Shown here: positions 1-6,742 of the stretch, in pieces
Numbering within the stretch: position 1 is the first letter of the stretch
How the letters are laid out: each line of letters opens with the position of its first letter
Source: an uncultured Clostridia bacterium
GTDB lineage: Bacteria > Bacillota > Clostridia > UMGS1883
NCBI GenBank assembly: GCA_947630525.1
Contig: CANRHW010000010.1
Coordinates: forward strand, 1-15,916
Length of the DNA: 15,916 nt
Direction: 5' to 3'
Program-made: the position numbers and the translations under genes
The notes under the pieces: generated by a model
Database searches by the model: none
What the model saw: only the letters and a program-made list of their open reading frames with translations
What the model was told of the DNA's origin: nothing

Positions 1-52
1 GGACGGCGACGACAGGCATTTCGGCGGGTATACGTTCGTGAAAAATTACTGA
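1..52 (+). CDS. possible 3' end of an unidentified gene (partial)
   Basis: An open frame enters from the left edge and ends at a TGA at 50-52. Its last 16 codons read DGDDRHFGGYTFVKNY, a composition plausible for a real protein C-terminus, and it is followed at a sensible distance by a strong terminator hairpin (102-127) able to serve this strand. The fragment is too short to assign to a family. Another frame stays open to 93, but its arginine-rich reading looks less like a real tail. The call rests only on composition and terminator placement, so it is weak. Confidence 0.3.
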   Translation, partial: DGDDRHFGGYTFVKNY

Positions 53-101
53 TTATTGAGGCCATAAAAAAGTCGCGCAAATCGTTCAAATGACCGCATA
101 T

Positions 102-127
102 AAAAGGACCGCTTGCGCGGTCCTTTT
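102..127. terminator. bidirectional intrinsic terminator
   Basis: Perfect 11-bp inverted repeat: AAAAGGACCGC at 102-112, loop TTGC at 113-116, and the complementary arm at 117-127. The arms begin and end in A/T runs, so the transcript from either strand has a GC stem followed by a U-run. It lies about 30 bases past the foldase stop on the - strand and about 50 bases past the possible gene tail on the + strand, and so probably ends convergent transcripts from both sides. Confidence 0.85.
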
Positions 128-158
128 ATCATATCCAAATCATATTCAAATAGTGGTT

Positions 159-1400
159 TTATTCGGCGGGTTCGGTCTCGGGATCGACTTCCATTTCGGG
201 AACGCTGTCCTCTGTTGCTTCACTGTTAGAAGCATCCGCGGCGTCTGAGGCAGCGTCACCGGAGCCTGTGCCGGAGGCCTGCTGCTGGCTCATGGAATCA
301 AGCATGGCCTGTTGCTGGGCGGCAAGCTCCTCCTGCTGAGCCGCAAGCGCCTCGTCAAGCACGTCGTCATAGACCTTTCTGGAGGCTGTGTCTATCCACT
401 GCTGCATATGCTCGCTGAATTTGTTGTTTATAAGGGTATTGCGAACCTCATCCCGCCTTGACGTAACATCCTCGTAGCCTTCCTCGCCGCTGGCAAGAGG
501 ATAGCGATAGATCACATGATAGCCGTAAGACGAGCGGACGGGCGTTTTGGTGTATTCATTGTCACCCAAAGCCTTGGCGGCCTCATAAAATTCGTCCACC
601 ATTTCACCCTCGGTGAACACATAATAATCCTGGTTCTCCATACCGGGGTCTTCGCCGTACTCGGCGATAAGCGACTTCATGTCCGCGCCGCCGTCGAGCT
701 TGGCAATGACCTCGTTAGCGGTGGCGAGGGCCTGTTCGTCAGTAGTGTCGTCGTCAACGCTTATGAGAACGTGGCTGGCCTTAACAAAGCTGTCCTCAAC
801 CTCCTTATCCGTAACGGCACATACTTCCCCGTCCTGAGAAAGTTGGTCGATAAGGTCAGTTATGACCTGAGAACGCTGCAAATATTTTTCAACGGTATAA
901 TCGCTGATAAAACAGTAGTCGAGGTAGTTTTCGTACTCCTCCTCACTTCCGCCAAATTCCTGGTCGATTATCTGCTTTTTGTTCTTATCGGCTTCGTATA
1001 CAACATCGTCGTCAACAAGTATGCCGTATTCCTTTGCCCGCTGCATACCTACGATAAGCGACGTCATCTGGTCAAGGGTCACCTCGCGGACTATCTCGCC
1101 GTAGGTTTTGCCCTGATAATCCTCAACGCCGCCGTCATAAGGCTGATTTTCCCAATCGATAATGCCCATCATCATAAACGACTGCTGTATTTGAGTGGCG
1201 TTGTTGTAGTACATAAAGTTGAAATCGGCAAGGGTCATGTCCTGACCGTTTATCTCGGCGACAATGGTCTCATCATACTTATTGCTCTCGGCGTCGCTGA
1301 TAACTCCGTCGTCGTTTACCTTACCTACAAAATGGCAGCCGGTAAGGGCCATAGCCCCGCTGACCGCTAAAGCCGCCAGGGCCTTAAACTTCTTATTCAT
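159..1400 (-). CDS. prsA: PrsA-like lipoprotein foldase, parvulin-type peptidyl-prolyl isomerase
   Basis: Membrane-anchored extracytoplasmic foldase that would catalyse cis-trans isomerisation of prolyl bonds and help exported proteins fold. The start at 1400 (MNKKFKALAALAVSGAMALT) follows an AGGAGG site and gives 413 residues. It begins with a lipoprotein signal: basic n-region, hydrophobic stretch, and lipobox LTGC with Cys22 as the lipidated residue. Residues about 45-200 resemble a SurA/PrsA N-terminal chaperone region. Residues about 207-302 are the PpiC parvulin domain, with KASHVLIS at its start, an FTEGEMVDEFYEAAKAL segment, and SSYGYHVIY at its end. The tail from about 345 is rich in Gln/Ala, then Ser/Asp/Glu, and is probably disordered. 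An extension to 1466 would add 22 hydrophobic residues before the signal peptide and lacks a ribosome site. It follows mfd but has its own promoter at 1438-1466. The general class is certain; the symbol is by analogy. Confidence 0.9.
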   Translation of the reverse strand: MNKKFKALAALAVSGAMALTGCHFVGKVNDDGVISDAESNKYDETIVAEINGQDMTLADFNFMYYNNATQIQQSFMMMGIIDWENQPYDGGVEDYQGKTYGEIVREVTLDQMTSLIVGMQRAKEYGILVDDDVVYEADKNKKQIIDQEFGGSEEEYENYLDYCFISDYTVEKYLQRSQVITDLIDQLSQDGEVCAVTDKEVEDSFVKASHVLISVDDDTTDEQALATANEVIAKLDGGADMKSLIAEYGEDPGMENQDYYVFTEGEMVDEFYEAAKALGDNEYTKTPVRSSYGYHVIYRYPLASGEEGYEDVTSRRDEVRNTLINNKFSEHMQQWIDTASRKVYDDVLDEALAAQQEELAAQQQAMLDSMSQQQASGTGSGDAASDAADASNSEATEDSVPEMEVDPETEPAE

Positions 1401-1437
1401 TGGTTTTCCTCCTAAAATTTTTATAAATACTCTAAGT

Positions 1438-1466
1438 ATTATACACCAAAAAATTTTAATTTGCAA
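1438..1466 (-). promoter_or_regulatory. sigma-A-type promoter of the PrsA-like gene
   Basis: On the - strand, TTGCAA (1461-1466) is followed after exactly 17 bases by a consensus TATAAT (1438-1443). The -35 box and the spacer start lie within the last codons and stop of mfd, so the foldase can be transcribed independently of the operon. The predicted start near 1431 leaves a short leader with an AGGAGG site. A perfect dyad, AATACT-CTA-AGTATT (1426-1440), overlaps the -10 box and start site and could be an operator. Confidence 0.7.
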
Positions 1467-4400
1467 GTCCCTTTAGCACATAATTAACAATTTCCATTAT
1501 ATTTTTTTCGTTAAGGTTTTTATCGCGGTACAAAATATAGGGATTTTCGCCCGCGCTGTAAAGAATTTTACTTTTATTGTCAGAAGCGAGCACAACGATT
1601 TTTTCAAGCGGCGGCGGGTTTTGCCTGCTCAGCTTGAACACCAGGCCGGCCTCGCCGTGACTTATCTCGATTATACCCAGCTCGGCCGCGCGGCTGCGGA
1701 TAATGGCAATATCCATCAACTGGCTAACGGGGGCGGGTATCTCGCCGTAACGGTCCTCAAATTCCTCCTCCGCCCGGTCGCGGTCATATTTGCTTCCTAT
1801 TTCCGCGATACGCTTATAAGCCTCTATCCTCAGTTCCGAAGTGGGGATATAGGTTTCGGGAATATAGGCGCTGACGTTAATATCCACCAAAGTTTCTTCT
1901 TTTTGCGGCGCGGCGGGCTTGCCCATCGCCTCGTTGACGGCCTCCTCCAACAGGGAGCAGTACATATCGTAGCCCACGGCCGCCATATGCCCGTGCTGCT
2001 CAGGCCCAAGCACATTGCCCGCGCCGCGTATCTCCAAATCCCGCATGGCAATCTTAAAGCCGCTGCCGAACTCCGTAAACTCCTTTATGGCGCGGAGGCG
2101 CTTTTCTGCAACTTCATCAAGGCTTTTATCCCTGCGGTAGGTCAGATACGCATAGGCAAGACGGCTGCTGCGCCCTACTCTCCCCCGCAGCTGGTAAAGC
2201 TGGCTGAGGCCCATGCAGTCTGCGTTTTCGATTATTATGGTGTTGACGTTCGGAATGTCGAGCCCGGTCTCAATGATAGTCGTACAGATGAGAATATCTA
2301 TCTCGCCCTCCATGACACGCATCATCGTTTCTTCAAGCTCCGCCTCGCCCATTCTGCCATGAGCGACCGCTATCCTTGCGTCCGGCGCCATGTTCTGTAC
2401 CCTTTGGGCTATCTTATCCAAGGCCACAATGCGGTTGCAGAGATAATATACCTGCCCGCCCCGGGCAAGCTCCCGGTGGATGGCGTTTGAAACTACGGCC
2501 TCGTTATATTCCATAACATAGGTCTGCACCGGATAGCGGTCGTCCGGGGGCTGGGTGAGCACCGACATATCCCTGATACCAATCATGGCCATGTGCATGG
2601 TGCGCGGAATGGGCGTCGCGCTCAGTGTAAGCACGTCGACGTTCTTTTTCAGCTCTTTTATTTTTTCCTTATGGGCAACGCCGAAACGCTGCTCCTCGTC
2701 AACGATTAGAAGTCCCAAATCCTTAAAATGAACATTTTTTTGTAACAATCGGTGGGTGCCTATAACAATGTCACATTCACCCGTTTCAAGCATACGCAGG
2801 GTCTCCTTCGCCTGTTTAGGCCGGCTAAAGCGGCTGAGCATCCGCACCGTTATCGGGAAGCCGCTCATGCGCTGGGCAAAATTGTTCGCGTGCTGACTTG
2901 CAAGTATGGTGGTGGGACATAGGTAGGCCACCTGCTTGCTGTCCATGACCGCCTTAAAAGCTCCCCGCATGGCAACTTCGGTCTTCCCGAAGCCCACGTC
3001 GCCGCAGAGCAGCCTATCCATGGGCCGGCCGCTCTCCATGTCCCGCTTGACCTCCTCGATGCTGCGGAGCTGGTCTTCGGTCTCCTCAAAGGGGAACTCG
3101 CTTTCAAACTGGTGCTGCCAGGGCGTGTCGCTTGAAAAGGCAAAGCCTTGGCTGTGCTGACGCTCGGCGTAAAGCTTTATAAGACTATCGGCCAGGTCCT
3201 TGACCGACTGCTTGACCTTGCGCTTTGTGTTGGCCCACTCGCCGCTGCCGAGGCGGTTCAGGCGAACGGCCCTGTCCTCGCCGCCGCCAACGTATTTGCT
3301 TATGCTGTCAAGTTGGCCCACGGGTATGAACAAACTGTCCTCGCCCCGGTATTCCAGTTTTATATAGTCACGTACCACCTTATTGACGGTCATGCGCACT
3401 ATACCCTGATAACGGCCTATACCGTGTACCCTGTGTACGATATAATCTCCGACTTGGAGCTTGTCGATATTTTTTATTTTTTCTTCATTTGAGCCGCGGC
3501 GATGTACGCGTTTTTTCTTTTCATCCGCAAAAATTTCCCTGTCGCTGACGATGACGATGTTGATAAGAGGGTATTCAAAGCCCTTTGTTATACTGCCGTG
3601 CATAACGGCCGTCACGCCGGACGTAAATTCCTCGTTGAATTCCGTCACCGAAGCGCGTATGCCCCTTTCGTCAAGGGCCTCGCAAAGCTTGCGCACCCGG
3701 CCGGTGCTCCCGCCAAGGATTATTACGCGGTAATTATCACGGTGCCAGCGCTCAATATCCTCCATTAGGAAGTTTACATTGCCGCCGTAGTTGCCCAGGC
3801 CCTTTGCGGTGATATTGCATATGCGTGCCGAGCGAATGTCGCCCGTGCGGCGGCTGAGGGCCGAAAGGCAGATAGTTCGGCGCTTATTGAGGGACTTAAC
3901 TATCGTGGAATAGTCGTTTATATATTTTTTGTCAGGGTCTATCCCATCTTCGTCTTTAAGGGCGGCAAGATTTTCGTCCAGTTCAAACTCCACCACCTTT
4001 GCGGCCTCGCCGACCCGCTGTGGTTCGTCTATAAAAATGAGATCGTCCGGGCCGAAATAGCTTAAAAGGCTGTCGTCCTCCTCCGGAGCGGCCACCGGTA
4101 TTATCTCCGCGGAGGACACATGGTCGACGCTGAGCTGACTGACCAGGTCAAAGGAGCGCAGCAGGTCTATCTCGTCGCCAAAAAGCTCCATGCGCACCGG
4201 CATGGTCATATTTGGCCCGAACACATCTACTATGCCGCCGCGGATGGCAAACTGGCCCTTGCCGTCCACAACGTCCATGCGGACATAACCCATTGCCGTG
4301 AGCCGCCGGGCAAAAACCTCGGTATCGAGCGCGGCGCCCACTTTGACAGTGAATGACAGATCCCGCAGGGCCTTTACCCCCGGGACAAACTGCATTAAGC

Positions 4401-4755
4401 TCTCGATTGAAAGCACGGCAAAAGCGCCCTCTTCCACAGCTTTGAGGGCGCTCATACGCCGATTGTCGATATCGTGGTCGGCGGCATCGACCTTGTGGAG
4501 CAGCATTGGGTGCGGCGGCACATAGACAAACCGGCCTTTCATAAAAAAGCCCAGGTCGTCCATAAGCCGGCGGGCGGCGGTCTCGTTGGGCGCAATGACC
4601 ATGGCCCTATTTCTTTCGCCGCACACGGCGCTTATCATATGCGCCTTCTGCGCGTCTACCGCCCCGCAGATATTGAGCGGAAAATCTCCCGCCTCCACGG
4701 CGGTCATTATTTCGTTAAACTCCGCACTTCCTGAGAGTATGTCGCTAAGCCTCAT
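1456..4755 (-). CDS. mfd: transcription-repair coupling factor Mfd
   Basis: ATP-driven DNA translocase that removes RNA polymerase stalled at lesions and recruits UvrA. At 1099 residues it is slightly shorter than the usual 1150-1180. In order it shows a UvrB-homology N-terminus that lacks a working Walker A, as is normal for Mfd; an RNA-polymerase-interacting domain at about 430-500 (VGDYIVHRVHGIGRYQG, then a DSLFIPVGQLD-type stretch); and a RecG-like translocase core. The core has Walker A GDVGFGKTEVA at about 585, DEEQ at 686-689, LSATPIPRTMHMA at about 710, and QLRGRVGR at about 855-862. A C-terminal TRCF domain spans about 955-1055. The ATG at 4755 lies 3 bases after the stop of the upstream small gene, with a weak AAGGG site, so translational coupling is likely. 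All key motifs are intact. Confidence 0.97.
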   Translation of the reverse strand: MRLSDILSGSAEFNEIMTAVEAGDFPLNICGAVDAQKAHMISAVCGERNRAMVIAPNETAARRLMDDLGFFMKGRFVYVPPHPMLLHKVDAADHDIDNRRMSALKAVEEGAFAVLSIESLMQFVPGVKALRDLSFTVKVGAALDTEVFARRLTAMGYVRMDVVDGKGQFAIRGGIVDVFGPNMTMPVRMELFGDEIDLLRSFDLVSQLSVDHVSSAEIIPVAAPEEDDSLLSYFGPDDLIFIDEPQRVGEAAKVVEFELDENLAALKDEDGIDPDKKYINDYSTIVKSLNKRRTICLSALSRRTGDIRSARICNITAKGLGNYGGNVNFLMEDIERWHRDNYRVIILGGSTGRVRKLCEALDERGIRASVTEFNEEFTSGVTAVMHGSITKGFEYPLINIVIVSDREIFADEKKKRVHRRGSNEEKIKNIDKLQVGDYIVHRVHGIGRYQGIVRMTVNKVVRDYIKLEYRGEDSLFIPVGQLDSISKYVGGGEDRAVRLNRLGSGEWANTKRKVKQSVKDLADSLIKLYAERQHSQGFAFSSDTPWQHQFESEFPFEETEDQLRSIEEVKRDMESGRPMDRLLCGDVGFGKTEVAMRGAFKAVMDSKQVAYLCPTTILASQHANNFAQRMSGFPITVRMLSRFSRPKQAKETLRMLETGECDIVIGTHRLLQKNVHFKDLGLLIVDEEQRFGVAHKEKIKELKKNVDVLTLSATPIPRTMHMAMIGIRDMSVLTQPPDDRYPVQTYVMEYNEAVVSNAIHRELARGGQVYYLCNRIVALDKIAQRVQNMAPDARIAVAHGRMGEAELEETMMRVMEGEIDILICTTIIETGLDIPNVNTIIIENADCMGLSQLYQLRGRVGRSSRLAYAYLTYRRDKSLDEVAEKRLRAIKEFTEFGSGFKIAMRDLEIRGAGNVLGPEQHGHMAAVGYDMYCSLLEEAVNEAMGKPAAPQKEETLVDINVSAYIPETYIPTSELRIEAYKRIAEIGSKYDRDRAEEEFEDRYGEIPAPVSQLMDIAIIRSRAAELGIIEISHGEAGLVFKLSRQNPPPLEKIVVLASDNKSKILYSAGENPYILYRDKNLNEKNIMEIVNYVLKGLAN

Positions 4756-4758
4756 ATT

Positions 4759-5016
4759 TTACCCTTGCAAGCCGTTGGCCTGCCTTTCCATATTTTCCAC
4801 GACAACATCATATATCTCTCCAAGAGAAGCGCAGTACTCCAGAACTTTCCACGGGGTGTTCGTGTGGTAGTGTATCTTGATAAGTTCGTCGTCACCCACC
4901 GCAAGGAGGCTGTCGCCCTCTATCTTGCTTCTGATATAGTCGTTGATTTCGTCCTCGTCGAGGTCGTGGCCCTCGATAAGGAGCTGAGTGTCAAATTTGA
5001 ATTCAACCTTTTCCAT
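4759..5016 (-). CDS. small stand-alone FakA/YloV (DAK-like) middle-domain protein, unknown role
   Basis: Small protein of 85 residues between pth and mfd. Its sequence aligns by eye with an internal segment of the fatty-acid kinase FakA/YloV family, formerly annotated as 'kinase related to dihydroxyacetone kinase': GDSLLAVGDDELIKIHYHTN (34-53), then KVLEYCASLGEIYDVV and ENMERQ (about 57-79). In FakA this segment follows the nucleotide-binding DAK domain and, as I recall, holds a metal site of one Cys and two His. Here both histidines remain (H49, H51), but the position of the usual Cys in the YCTE motif reads Asp (FDTQ, D9). No kinase domain is present, so catalysis alone is unlikely. AAGGAG lies upstream of the ATG, and the start overlaps the pth stop by 14 bases, so the gene is coupled within the operon. 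The family link is good; the function is unknown. Confidence 0.8.
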   Translation of the reverse strand: MEKVEFKFDTQLLIEGHDLDEDEINDYIRSKIEGDSLLAVGDDELIKIHYHTNTPWKVLEYCASLGEIYDVVVENMERQANGLQG

Positions 5017-5584
5017 TTGTGCCCTCTCCTTTTGTGTTGTATTTATTCATCGCTGACTGTATGCCATTTTGTATTATCTCGGGTATTATATGCTCTATGT
5101 TTTTTATCGCCGCCGTAACGGCAACTCCGTCCTCGTGCGAAAATTTGCCCAGCACGTGATCGACCATATCGTGTTCCGGCGAGCCGACCCCAAACCGCAC
5201 CCGCGGGAATTGGTCGCTGTTAAGCTGATAAATTATGCTTTTCATACCGTTATGCCCGCCGGCGCTGCCGCCGGGGCGGATACGGACGGAGCCCACGTTC
5301 AGGGCCACGTCGTCGTACATAACTATTATATTCTCCGGCGGTATTTTATAAAACTCCGCACAGTCGCGTACGCTCTCACCGCTTAAATTCATATATGTGT
5401 GAGGTTTGAGCAGTATACATTTTTCACCGGCTATACGGCCCTCGCCGTAAGCCCCCTTGAACTTCAGGCGCTCCACCGGAATATTATAACACTGGGCCAA
5501 ATAATCAAGGGCGACAAAGCCTACATTGTGGCGTGTTTGGGCATAGTCCCTGCCGGGATTGCCGAGGCCGACAATGAGATACAT
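5003..5584 (-). CDS. pth: peptidyl-tRNA hydrolase Pth
   Basis: Cytoplasmic enzyme that releases tRNA from peptidyl-tRNA that drops off ribosomes. The 193-residue product (MYLIVGLGNPGRDYAQTRHN) has the full family signature: catalytic N9 in GLGNPG, H19 in TRHNVGF, N66 in KPHTYMNLSG, the YDD pair at 90-92, GGSAGGHNG with N112, and FPRVRFGVGSP. The start was chosen at 5584 because AAAGGA lies 9 bases upstream. Earlier ATG codons at 5593 and 5602 are in frame but sit on top of or before this site, and the family normally begins at this point. The lysine- and glycine-rich tail is short and ordinary. The 3' end overlaps the next gene by 14 bases. Confidence 0.96.
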   Translation of the reverse strand: MYLIVGLGNPGRDYAQTRHNVGFVALDYLAQCYNIPVERLKFKGAYGEGRIAGEKCILLKPHTYMNLSGESVRDCAEFYKIPPENIIVMYDDVALNVGSVRIRPGGSAGGHNGMKSIIYQLNSDQFPRVRFGVGSPEHDMVDHVLGKFSHEDGVAVTAAIKNIEHIIPEIIQNGIQSAMNKYNTKGEGTNGKG

Positions 5585-5614
5585 ACGCGCCATTCCTTTC
5601 ATAACACGAACATA

Positions 5615-5634
5615 AGGCGGATTTTCATCCGCCT
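5615..5634 (-). other. intercistronic hairpin between prs and pth
   Basis: Perfect 8-bp inverted repeat (AGGCGGAT at 5615-5622, loop TTTC, complement at 5627-5634) in the 65-base gap between the prs stop and the pth start. On the transcribed - strand no U-run follows, so it is unlikely to be an efficient terminator. A role in mRNA processing or 3'-end protection of upstream messages is more plausible. Confidence 0.5.
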
Positions 5635-5649
5635 GTGTGTTGAATATTT

Positions 5650-6606
5650 TTACATAAACAAGGTGCTTATGGAAACTTCTTTATAAATCCTGGCGATGGC
5701 CTCGGCAAAAACGGGCGCAACGCTGATAGTCTTTATTTTATCTATCATTTTTTCCGGCGTGAGGGCTATAGTGTCAAGCACTACGAGCTCCTTTATGGGG
5801 CTGGCTTCAAGCCGCTCGATAGCCGGGCCGCTCAGAACCGGATGAGTGCAGCAGGCATAGACCTCCTTGGCGCCCTTTTCAAGCAGGGCCTCGGCGCCAT
5901 GGGTTATCGTACCGGCGGTGTCGATCATGTCGTCAACAAGTATGACGCGCTTATCCTTTATATCGCCGATAATGTTCATTACCTCCGACACATTTGGCTT
6001 CGGGCGGCGCTTGTCGATAATGGCGATGGGCACGTCCATGCGGCGGGCCACATTACGGGCCCTGGTAACGCTGCCGAAATCGGGAGAAACGACCACTATA
6101 TCATCCAGGTCGGTTCCGAATTTATCCATATAATACGGCGTAAGGATAGGCACGCCCAAAAGATGGTCCACAGGTATATCGAAAAATCCCTGTATCTGAG
6201 CGCAGTGAAGATCCATTGTGAGAACTCTGTCCGCCCCGGCCTTGGTTATGATATCGGCTACCAGCTTTGCGCTGATCGGATCTCTGGCCTTAGCCTTGCG
6301 GTCTTGGCGGGCATAACCAAAATAGGGCATTACGGCGGTTATGCGCCCGGCGCTGGCGCGCTTGAAGGCGTCGATCATTATAAGCAGCTCCATCAGGTTG
6401 TCATTGACCGGATTGTTAGTCGACTGCACGATGAAAACGTCGCTGCCGCGGACGGTCTCCTGAATATTTACATACACTTCGCCGTCCGAAAATTTACCCA
6501 CCACCGCGTCGCAGAGGGGGGTCTTAAGATTGTCCGCGATGGCGCGGGCAAGCTCGGGATTGGAATTACCCGAAAAAATTTTAATATTTTTGCCATGTGA
6601 TATCAT
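5650..6606 (-). CDS. prs: ribose-phosphate pyrophosphokinase (PRPP synthetase)
   Basis: Makes 5-phosphoribosyl 1-diphosphate from ribose 5-phosphate and ATP, the entry substrate for purine, pyrimidine, NAD, histidine and tryptophan synthesis. The 318-residue product has the class I layout: SDGEVYVNIQETVRGSDVF at about 40-58, the ATP-binding PYFGYARQDRK loop at about 94-104, MDLHCAQIQGFF with H134 at about 131-142, VVSPDFGSVTRA at about 172-183, and the PRPP loop VDDMIDTAGT at 224-233. The ATG at 6606 is preceded by GGAGAGGAG at good spacing and matches the family's usual N-terminus. The frame stays open to a GTG at 6741, but the added 45 residues are Pro/Gly/Arg-rich and unlike the family. 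The symbol is secure. Confidence 0.96.
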   Translation of the reverse strand: MISHGKNIKIFSGNSNPELARAIADNLKTPLCDAVVGKFSDGEVYVNIQETVRGSDVFIVQSTNNPVNDNLMELLIMIDAFKRASAGRITAVMPYFGYARQDRKAKARDPISAKLVADIITKAGADRVLTMDLHCAQIQGFFDIPVDHLLGVPILTPYYMDKFGTDLDDIVVVSPDFGSVTRARNVARRMDVPIAIIDKRRPKPNVSEVMNIIGDIKDKRVILVDDMIDTAGTITHGAEALLEKGAKEVYACCTHPVLSGPAIERLEASPIKELVVLDTIALTPEKMIDKIKTISVAPVFAEAIARIYKEVSISTLFM

Positions 6607-6651
6607 GTGCGGCTCTCCTCTCCTTGTTGTCTGCTGACCAGGCGGCGCAAT

Positions 6652-6681
6652 GCGCCCCGCCGGTTTGTCCGGCGGAGGCGC
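6652..6681 (-). other. GC-rich hairpin in glmU-prs spacer (upstream of prs)
   Basis: The arm 6652-6663 pairs with 6669-6681 (core CCGCCGG/CCGGCGG, one bulged A at 6676), giving a roughly 12-bp, nearly all-GC stem with a 5-base loop. It lies in the 136-base glmU-prs gap, about 45 bases before the prs start. No U-run follows on the - strand. It may slow ribosome or polymerase passage, or protect processed prs mRNA. Confidence 0.5.
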
Positions 6682-6708
6682 TTGGCCGTCAGATCGTTGT
6701 ATCCCCCG

Positions 6709-6723
6709 TCGGGCAGCGCCCGA
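6709..6723 (-). other. short GC hairpin just after glmU
   Basis: TCGGGC (6709-6714) pairs with GCCCGA (6718-6723) across a 3-base loop, about 20 bases past the glmU stop on the - strand. It has no U-run. Together with the larger hairpin at 6652-6681 it makes the glmU-prs spacer a two-hairpin element. Confidence 0.4.
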
Positions 6724-6742
6724 TCGCGCTCCATCCGGCACA

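Noticed and set aside
516..1370. 284-codon open frame on the + strand
   Set aside because: It is the antisense of the PrsA-like gene, which has a signal peptide, parvulin domain, promoter and ribosome site; the + frame has no recognisable domain.
1401..1466. 22-residue extension of the PrsA-like protein
   Set aside because: It would place hydrophobic residues before a complete lipoprotein signal, and this DNA is the promoter and leader.
4759..5016. Assignment of the small pth-mfd gene as Fin (YabK)
   Set aside because: The location fits, but the sequence has no Fin-like cysteine pairs and instead matches the FakA middle segment.
6607..6741. 45-residue N-terminal extension of prs from a GTG
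   Set aside because: Pro/Gly/Arg-rich, contains hairpin-forming DNA, and the ATG at 6606 has a strong ribosome site and the normal family N-terminus.
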